A stretch of DNA of 19,687 bases. Origin: Ideonella_A sp031398385 (GTDB taxonomy: Bacteria > Pseudomonadota > Gammaproteobacteria > Burkholderiales > Burkholderiaceae_C). Under the pieces are notes generated by a model, which saw only the letters and a program-made list of their open reading frames with translations, was not told the DNA's origin and ran no database searches. A program made the position numbers and the translations under genes. The DNA is taken from positions 1 to 19,687 of the forward strand of contig JANNNE010000110.1 of assembly GCA_031398385.1 (NCBI GenBank), read 5' to 3'. Positions 14,610-19,687 of the stretch are shown here, piece by piece (the first letter of the stretch is position 1; each line of letters begins with the position of its first letter).

Positions 14610-15071
14610 TCAGCCCGGAAAGCGGAGGTTGACGTCGCCGGACGCCTTGCCAGCCTTGACGCTGCGGCGCTGGGTCTTGCCCTGGTAGGTGACTTCGAGT
14701 GTGTAGCTGCCGGCCGGGGCGTCGATCATTACCCACGGGCCGACATCCGCGACATCGAGCAGAGCGCCGCTCTTGCCGCCATGCAGACGCAATTTGTCGG
14801 CCACGATGTACTCGCCCTGACCGGCGCTCAGCACGATCTTCAGCGGAAACCGGGCGCGCTGGCTCGCCATGTTGCGCCGCTCCTCGGTACCCGCGCCGCC
14901 GCTGATGTAGCGGGCACCGTTGCCCTCGCGCATCATGATCGAAGCCGGGGCCGGCGGCGGGGCATTCGACGCGATGGCAGCGGCGAGTTGCGGCGACAGC
15001 GTGGTCTGAGCCACGGTCCAGGGGCTGGCTGCGAGCAGCAATGCGGCGGTGAAGGTCCAGTGCTTGTTCAT
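14610..15071 (-). CDS. Exported protein with Ig/carboxypeptidase-regulatory-like domain
   Basis: This is a hypothetical protein of 153 residues. The ATG at 15071 begins a clean Sec signal peptide (MNKHWTFTAALLLAASPWTVAQ); the frame is open to 15182, but the upstream part is not signal-like. The mature region contains RYISGGAGTEER (near 66-77), AGQGEYIVADKLRL, DVADVGPWVMIDAPAGSYTLEVTY and GDVNLRF. The GPW...PAGSYTLEVTYQG pattern is a typical Ig-like/CarboxypepD_reg-like beta-sandwich, and similar small exported proteins with an RYISGG-type motif occur in other proteobacteria. No catalytic residues are evident. It lies 60 nt upstream of the aldolase on the same strand but ends in its own intergenic gap; they may be separately expressed. 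Function unknown. Confidence 0.75.
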   Translation of the reverse strand: MNKHWTFTAALLLAASPWTVAQTTLSPQLAAAIASNAPPPAPASIMMREGNGARYISGGAGTEERRNMASQRARFPLKIVLSAGQGEYIVADKLRLHGGKSGALLDVADVGPWVMIDAPAGSYTLEVTYQGKTQRRSVKAGKASGDVNLRFPG

Positions 15072-15143
15072 GACATCGTCCGGTTGCGGTGAGTCGGTCA
15101 TCTTGCCCCGCGCACCGATGTGCTGTCCATCGGACACGCGTGC

Positions 15144-15175
15144 GCCGGCCTGTCGGCGTTTGCCGACAGTCCGGC
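15144..15175. promoter_or_regulatory. Strong 32-nt hairpin in a divergent promoter region
   Basis: GCCGG-c-CTGTCGGC-gttt-GCCGACAG-t-CCGGC forms an 8-bp perfect stem with a 4-nt loop, extended by 5 bp beyond a single c/t mismatch. It sits between the exported protein gene (start 15071, minus) and the EamA transporter (start 15218, plus). No T-tract follows on either strand. Four bases downstream is an 8-bp palindrome tcacgtga (15179-15186), next to gacaat (15185-15190), a possible -10 box for the transporter. It could be an operator, a 5'-UTR hairpin or a dispersed repeat. Confidence 0.5.
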
Positions 15176-15217
15176 CGATCACGTGACAATGCGTTCCCCT
15201 CGTTTCCGTTCCGGTCG

Positions 15218-16096
15218 ATGCCCCGATCCGACAATCTGCGCAGCGTCGTCGCCATGCTGTTTGCCGTGGCCTTTTTCTCGGTGATGGATGCCCTGATGAA
15301 GCTGCTGGTGGTTCACTACCCGGCGCTGCAGGTGGCGGCGTTGCGGGGCTTGTCGGCCCTGCCGCTGGTGATGGCCTATGTCGCGTGGAATGGCAGCGGC
15401 CCGACCTTGTGGCGGGTACGCTGGCGGCTGCACCTGCTGCGCGGCATTCTGGCGGTCACGATGCTGGCCTTGTTTGCCTTCGGCCTGCGCAGCCTGCCAT
15501 TGGCCGAGGCCTACACGATTTTCTTCGTCGCGCCGCTGCTGATCACGCTGATGTCGATCCCGGTGCTGAAGGAGCGGGTCGCGCGGGCACACTGGCTGGC
15601 GATCTTGCTCGGGCTGGGAGGCGTTTTCGTCGCGCTGCGGCCCAGCACCGCGGCGTTCCTGTCGCTCGGTGCGCTGGCCGTGCTCGCAGCGGCCACCTGC
15701 TATGCCGCATCGGCCATTCTCGGACGCTTGCTGACGCGCACCGATTCAAGCGCCAGTCTCGTGTTCTGGACGACGGTGGCGTTCGCAGTTGGCGGCACCG
15801 TGCTGGCCTTGCCCGGCTGGGCGCCGATCCGCGGCGATGATCTCGTGCTGATTGCCGGTCTCGCGCTGACCGGATTTCTGGGACAGGTGGCCATCACCGA
15901 GGCATTCCGGCAGGGCCAGGCATCGGTGGTGGCGCCGTTCGAATATACGGCGCTGGCCTGGGGCGTGGCGATCGACTGGCTGTTGTGGACGACCTGGCCT
16001 GCCGCTACCACGCTGGCGGGCGGGGCCATCATCGTGGTGAGCGGCATCTATCTGATCCGCAGCGAACGGGTCAAGGTTGCGGTGATCGCGCCCTGA
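15218..16096 (+). CDS. EamA/DMT-family transporter
   Basis: This 292-residue inner-membrane protein has about ten hydrophobic segments and the internal two-fold EamA repeat. The first half runs from VVAMLFAVAFFSVMDALMKL through LPLAEAYTIFFVAPLLITLMS, and the second from LGALAVLAAATCYAASAILGR through the QVAITEAFRQGQASVVAPFEY segment. PLAEAYTIFFVAPLLIT with KERV is a common EamA signature. Members export or import metabolites such as amino acids or purine-like compounds; the substrate cannot be read from sequence. The ATG at 15218 places the first membrane segment about 8 residues in; upstream codons to 15089 encode Arg/Ser-rich non-membrane sequence that includes the hairpin region. It is followed after about 100 nt by the TPR-methyltransferase pair. 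Confidence 0.92.
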   Translation: MPRSDNLRSVVAMLFAVAFFSVMDALMKLLVVHYPALQVAALRGLSALPLVMAYVAWNGSGPTLWRVRWRLHLLRGILAVTMLALFAFGLRSLPLAEAYTIFFVAPLLITLMSIPVLKERVARAHWLAILLGLGGVFVALRPSTAAFLSLGALAVLAAATCYAASAILGRLLTRTDSSASLVFWTTVAFAVGGTVLALPGWAPIRGDDLVLIAGLALTGFLGQVAITEAFRQGQASVVAPFEYTALAWGVAIDWLLWTTWPAATTLAGGAIIVVSGIYLIRSERVKVAVIAP

Positions 16097-16198
16097 GGCT
16101 CAATGGCGCTCCGCCAGGCGGCAGTGCGTGCGGTATTGCACTGGCCTCGGCGGGAATGATGGGTTAGCCTGTCGTCTCCAACGATGCCGGGCCGGAAC

Positions 16199-17566
16199 AT
16201 GGATGAGTCGACACCGGGGGCCGAAGTCCCCACGGAAGTTGAAGTCAGGGAGGCCATCGAAGTGGCGGTGCGCCTGCAGCGCAACGACCGACTCGAGGAA
16301 GCCGAGAAGATTTACGCGGCCTTGTTGACCATCTTGCCGGACGAGCCGAATGCGCTCAATTTTCTCGGCGTGCTGCGCCATCAGCAAGGCAGGTTCGACG
16401 AGGCGCTGCATTTCATCGCCCGATCGATCCAGCAGCGGCCCGCCGAGGGTGGGACTTGGCTCAACCTGTCCAACGTGCTGCTGGAATCCGGGCGCTACGA
16501 CGAAGCGATCGAGGCCATGAATCGGGTCATCGAACTGAAACCGGACTCGGCCGGCGTCTACAACAATCTGGCCATCCTGCACCGGAGGCTCGGCGACCCG
16601 GCGAAGGCCGAGTCCTGCCTGTTGAAAGCGCTCGAGATGGACCCGACCTCCCATTTCGGGCACGCCAATCTCAGCAACCTGTACTACGCGACCCGACGCT
16701 TCCACGAGTCGATCGATCATGGCTTGAAGGCGATCGGCTCGGACCGAAAAGGTCCCAGCTCGGCGCGATACATGGTCTCGTTGTCGCTGATGGCGACCGG
16801 TCAGGTCGAGCGTGCGACCCAGAACCTGCGCCAATGGATCGAGGACGAACCCGACAACCCGCACCCGCGCCATCACCTGGCGGCGCTCGGTGTCGGCGAG
16901 GTGCCGAGGCGCGCCTCGGATGCGTATGTGCGAGACGAGTTCGACCATTTCGCCAAATCGTTCGATGCCAAGCTCGAAGCCCTTGGCTACCGCGCGCCGG
17001 GTCTGGTCGGCGCTGCCCTGAACGCGCTCGGGCCTCGTCTGCCCCGCGGCGGCGATGTGCTCGACGCTGGCTGCGGTACCGGCTTGTGTGGTTCCCTGTT
17101 GCGGCCGATGGCCGCCCGGCTGGTCGGCGTCGATCTGTCGGCTGGCATGCTCGACAAGGCACGCGCCCGGGCCATCTACGACGAATTGCACCACCGCGAG
17201 CTGACCGAATTCATCCAGGCCGCTCCGCAGACCTTCGACATCATCGCCAGTGCTGATACGCTGATCTATTTCGGCGATCTGGCGCCGGTCATCGCGGCTG
17301 CGCGAAACGCGTTGCGACCGGGCGGGGTGCTGGCTGCCACGGTTGAGGCATTGCCCGACGATTCGGTCGATCACATGCTCCAGTTCAACGGGCGCTATGC
17401 CCATTCGCAGGCCTACATCCGGCGGTTGGTCGAGCAGAACGGCTGTGAGCTGGCCGTGCTGCGACGAGAGGTCATGCGAAAGGAGGGCGGGCAGGCGGTG
17501 ATTGGCTGGCTGTTCGTCGCCATCAACCCCTCGGTGGCAGGCTCGGATATCGGAGAGTCGACATGA
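16199..17566 (+). CDS. TPR-repeat SAM-dependent methyltransferase (copy 1)
   Basis: The product has 455 residues. Residues about 18-215 form several tetratricopeptide repeats (NALNFLGVLRHQQGRFDEAL, TWLNLSNVLLESGRYDEAI, VYNNLAILHRRLGDPAKAE). A class I methyltransferase follows (about 235-440) with motif I VLDAGCGTG (287-295), GVDLSAGML and the acidic/aromatic ASADTLIYFGDL. The linker YVRDEFDHFAKSFDAKLEALGY precedes the fold, as in other TPR-linked methyltransferases. The ATG at 16199 is preferred because the product then matches the N-terminus of its duplicate next door; ATG at 16184 adds five residues. The substrate is unknown; the TPR part probably recruits a protein or acyl/glycan partner. 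It overlaps copy 2 by 4 nt. Confidence 0.88.
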   Translation: MDESTPGAEVPTEVEVREAIEVAVRLQRNDRLEEAEKIYAALLTILPDEPNALNFLGVLRHQQGRFDEALHFIARSIQQRPAEGGTWLNLSNVLLESGRYDEAIEAMNRVIELKPDSAGVYNNLAILHRRLGDPAKAESCLLKALEMDPTSHFGHANLSNLYYATRRFHESIDHGLKAIGSDRKGPSSARYMVSLSLMATGQVERATQNLRQWIEDEPDNPHPRHHLAALGVGEVPRRASDAYVRDEFDHFAKSFDAKLEALGYRAPGLVGAALNALGPRLPRGGDVLDAGCGTGLCGSLLRPMAARLVGVDLSAGMLDKARARAIYDELHHRELTEFIQAAPQTFDIIASADTLIYFGDLAPVIAAARNALRPGGVLAATVEALPDDSVDHMLQFNGRYAHSQAYIRRLVEQNGCELAVLRREVMRKEGGQAVIGWLFVAINPSVAGSDIGEST

Positions 17567-18891
17567 GCGATGAACCAAAGCGCGAGATCACCGTTGTGCA
17601 AGCGCTGGAAATGGCGGTTCGATTGCACCGGAACGACCAGTTGGCTCAGGCAGAAGAGATTTACGTCGACATCCTGACGCATCTGCCGGATGAGCCCGAC
17701 GCGCTCAATTTTCTCGGCGTGCTGCGTTTCGAGCAGGGCCGGCTCGACGAAGCCCTGCACTTCATCGCGCGGTCGGTGCAGATCCGGCCTGAAGCTGCCG
17801 GCGCGTGGCTGAACCTGTCCAATGTTCTGCTCGAATCCGGGGAATTCGACGAGGCGGCCAAGGTTCTGGATCGGGTCGTCGCACTCGATCCTGGCCATAT
17901 CGATGCCTATAACAACCTGGGTGTCCTGCATGGGCGGCGCAAGGATTGGGCGGCGGCTGAAAAGTGTTTTCGGCTGGCGCTCGAGCGCAGCCCGGATCAC
18001 GTCTTCACGCTTTACAACCTGGGCAACCTGTGCTTCCAGACCGGCCGCAATCGCGAAGCGATCGAATTTTGCACGGCGGCGATGGGAATGGATCCGAGCA
18101 ACTCGCACAGCCGGGAAGTCCTGTGTGCGGCGCTGATTGCGGATGGGCAGATCGACCGGGGCAAGCAGCTGCTGAACGACTGGCTGGCCGCCCAGCCGGA
18201 TAACCCGCGGGCCTTGCATCAACTCGCCTCGGCCGGCTTTGCCGAAGCGCCGCCGCGCGCATCGGACCTGTACGTCCAGCAGACATTCGATTCGTTTGCG
18301 GCTTCATTCGATGCCAAGCTCGCAAGCCTGGGCTACAACGCGCCGCGTTTCGTCGCAGAGGCCTTGAACGAGTTGGGTCCGCGGCTGCCGCGCGGCGGGG
18401 TGGTGCTCGATGCCGGCTGTGGCACCGGTCTGTGCGTCGATTTTCTGCGCCCCCTCGCGCAACGACTCGAAGGGGTCGATCTGTCCGGCGGCATGCTGAG
18501 TCGGGCCCGGTCGCGAGGTGGCTACGACGCCTTGCACCAGGCCGAACTAACGGCCTTCCTGCACGCGTCACTCGATCGCTACGACATCGTCGCCAGCGCC
18601 GATACGCTGAACTATTTCGGTGACCTGGAGCCGGTGTTCGGGGGGGTTCGTCGATCGATGCGCGCAGGCGGCGTGTTCGCCGCCACGCTCGAAGCGCTGG
18701 ATGGCGAAGGCGTCGACCATCAGCTGACGCTCAGTGGCCGTTACGCACACTCGGCTGTCTATCTCGAGCGCCTGCTACAGCAGTCGGGCATGCAACTGGT
18801 GAACCTGACCCGACAGGTGCTTCGCCGGGAGGCCGGCAGAGACGTTCAAGGCTGGGTTTTCAGCGCGAAAAAGCCGCAGGCGAACCGCTGA
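17563..18891 (+). CDS. TPR-repeat SAM-dependent methyltransferase (copy 2)
   Basis: The product has 442 residues with the same architecture as its upstream neighbour: TPRs (about 14-200), linker YVQQTFDSFAASFDAKLASLGY, then a class I methyltransferase with VLDAGCGTG (281-289), GVDLSGGML and ASADTLNYFGDL. In one TPR block (PDEPDALNF to VLLESG) 42 of 52 residues match copy 1 by my hand alignment, and a 26-base stretch is identical in the two genes (16352-16377 and 17701-17726). The methyltransferase motifs are intact in both, so neither looks dead. The ATG overlaps the copy 1 stop (ATGA), so the two are translated together and may act as a heterodimer. Substrate unknown. Confidence 0.88.
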   Translation: MSDEPKREITVVQALEMAVRLHRNDQLAQAEEIYVDILTHLPDEPDALNFLGVLRFEQGRLDEALHFIARSVQIRPEAAGAWLNLSNVLLESGEFDEAAKVLDRVVALDPGHIDAYNNLGVLHGRRKDWAAAEKCFRLALERSPDHVFTLYNLGNLCFQTGRNREAIEFCTAAMGMDPSNSHSREVLCAALIADGQIDRGKQLLNDWLAAQPDNPRALHQLASAGFAEAPPRASDLYVQQTFDSFAASFDAKLASLGYNAPRFVAEALNELGPRLPRGGVVLDAGCGTGLCVDFLRPLAQRLEGVDLSGGMLSRARSRGGYDALHQAELTAFLHASLDRYDIVASADTLNYFGDLEPVFGGVRRSMRAGGVFAATLEALDGEGVDHQLTLSGRYAHSAVYLERLLQQSGMQLVNLTRQVLRREAGRDVQGWVFSAKKPQANR

Positions 18892-18908
18892 CAGTCAGCA
18901 ACGGTTCG
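18881..18908. terminator. Hairpin in a convergent gene junction, possible bidirectional terminator
   Basis: cgaaccg (18881-18887) and cggttcg (18902-18908) form a perfect 7-bp stem. The sequence between them holds a second palindrome, gctgacagtcagc (18887-18899). It overlaps the stop codon of the second methyltransferase gene and ends 4 nt before the stop of the convergent FMN reductase gene, a classic place for a shared terminator. No T-tract follows on either strand, so Rho-independent activity is uncertain. Confidence 0.4.
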
Positions 18909-18911
18909 AAC

Positions 18912-19520
18912 TCAGGACCCGCCGCCCGGCGAAGTCGCTGAGTCAGCGGCCTGAATCGCCAGCCTGGCAAACCATGCCACTTCGCGCCCGACCATTTCGC
19001 AGGCCTGCACTGCGGCCGGATCGGGCTCGGGGCTGTCCTTGCTGCCGAACGGTTGCGACGATGACAACAACGTGGCGCCATACGGCGTCGGCCAACCGCG
19101 CAGCGCGTGCACCACCGCACGCATCGACATCAGCGTGGTGCCCATCGCCTGTGCGCCGTCGGCGCAGACGATCAGGCCGACTGCGCGCCGCTCGAAATAC
19201 GGCGCCTCGTCATCGCGAGTGTCTTCGATGAAGTCGATCGCGTTCTTGACCAGGCCCGAAATGCCGCCGTGGTAGGACGGCGTCGCGATCACCACGCCAT
19301 GGGCGCGGCGCACCGCAGCCACCAGCGCCACGGCCTGGTCACTGCGCTCGGGACGGCTCGGATCATAGGACTCGGTCGGCATCGCACCGGCGCCGAACAG
19401 CTCGGTATCGCAGCCCAGCGCGCGGGCCTGCGCCAGCGCCGCTGCCAGCGCCCGTTCGGTCGTCGATCCCGGCCGGGTGGTTCCGCCAATGCCGACGATG
19501 AAGGGGCGGGCTGTGCTCAT
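18912..19520 (-). CDS. NAD(P)H-dependent FMN reductase-like flavoprotein
   Basis: This 202-residue cytoplasmic flavodoxin-fold oxidoreductase uses FMN and NAD(P)H. The phosphate-binding motif GTTRPGSTTERAL (13-25) follows the first strand (FIVGIG), and the family signature TPSYHGGISGLVKNAID (about 80-96) supplies the isoalloxazine contacts. Substrate may be a quinone, azo compound, flavin or metal; that cannot be told from sequence. An ATG at 19553 would add MSLHHHPSNPS, an unlikely N-terminus; the ATG at 19520 puts the first beta strand where the family has it. No strong Shine-Dalgarno precedes either start. The gene is convergent with the methyltransferase pair and stands alone. Confidence 0.88.
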   Translation of the reverse strand: MSTARPFIVGIGGTTRPGSTTERALAAALAQARALGCDTELFGAGAMPTESYDPSRPERSDQAVALVAAVRRAHGVVIATPSYHGGISGLVKNAIDFIEDTRDDEAPYFERRAVGLIVCADGAQAMGTTLMSMRAVVHALRGWPTPYGATLLSSSQPFGSKDSPEPDPAAVQACEMVGREVAWFARLAIQAADSATSPGGGS

Positions 19521-19553
19521 GGAGGGGTTCGAGGGGTGGTGGTGGAGAGACAT

Positions 19554-19687
19554 GCACGGATCAGAGCCGGATCAACCGGCTGACCCGATGTCGTCGTGCG
19601 GCTGACTTGCGGGAATGCGGTACGAGTGTAAAAGACCGCTCGGTCGCGAGGCCGGAGCAGCGTGTTTGCCCGCCCGACGGACATGGG
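19554..19687. other. Right-edge intergenic region, possibly the first codons of another gene
   Basis: No complete gene is present here. A GTG at 19662-19664 with ggag at 19654-19657 opens a frame (MFARPTDMG) that runs off the window, so a plus-strand gene may begin at the edge, divergent from the FMN reductase. An A-rich patch, gtgtaaaagacc (about 19626-19637), could hold a -10 element. Both readings are weak. Confidence 0.2.

Noticed and set aside
16100..17578. A 492-codon minus-strand frame opposite the first TPR-methyltransferase gene
   Set aside because: The plus-strand product has clear TPR and SAM motifs, and the antisense product has none; a similar shadow lies opposite the second copy.
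1..19687. CRISPR arrays, tRNA or rRNA genes, insertion sequences, integrases
   Set aside because: Reading both strands by eye, I found no regularly spaced repeats, no cloverleaf-like sequence and no transposase or integrase motif.

Overview
The window is high-GC, densely packed proteobacterial DNA. Gammaproteobacteria, probably the Xanthomonadales/Lysobacterales, are the best guess (inference). The clues are a REP pair of the 'cgcctgaaggcgctcccacag' type at about 7004-7083, the codon use, and the gene families present. I see no rRNA, tRNA, CRISPR array, insertion sequence or phage gene.

Positions 1-8674, and possibly to 9044, form a purine-catabolism region. On the minus strand are a LysR-type regulator, guanine deaminase (guaD) and the first 24 codons of a nucleoside-type ABC ATPase. 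That last gene breaks off at about position 205 into unrelated coding sequence, by rearrangement or assembly chimera. Divergent from the regulator, on the plus strand, lie xdhA (FeS/FAD subunit), xdhB (molybdenum subunit), an inverted REP pair, the maturation factor xdhC, a Ni/Co-type permease overlapping xdhC by 4 nt, and an adrenodoxin-type [2Fe-2S] ferredoxin. Guanine would be deaminated to xanthine and oxidised to urate. The nickel-type permease makes sense if urea from urate breakdown is later split by urease, but no urease is in view.

Positions 9081-13702 form a second functional block. A DUF3034-like outer-membrane beta-barrel gene (minus) is divergent from three tightly coupled plus-strand genes: an exported, lipobox-bearing truncated haemoglobin, a periplasmic cupredoxin-like protein, and a membrane-bound Cache-like/HAMP/GGDEF/EAL protein. 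The start and stop codons of the three overlap. All the non-cytoplasmic parts point to the cell envelope, so I read this as a candidate haem/copper-sensing input to cyclic-di-GMP signalling. It is the most interesting system in the window.

Positions 13755-18891 hold an HpaI-type aldolase and a small exported Ig-like protein (both minus), a strong 32-nt hairpin in a divergent promoter region, an EamA/DMT exporter, and a tandem pair of overlapping TPR-methyltransferase genes that are clear duplicates. The pair ends in a hairpin facing a convergent NADPH-dependent FMN reductase (minus). The last 130 bases are a probable promoter region and perhaps the first codons of another gene.
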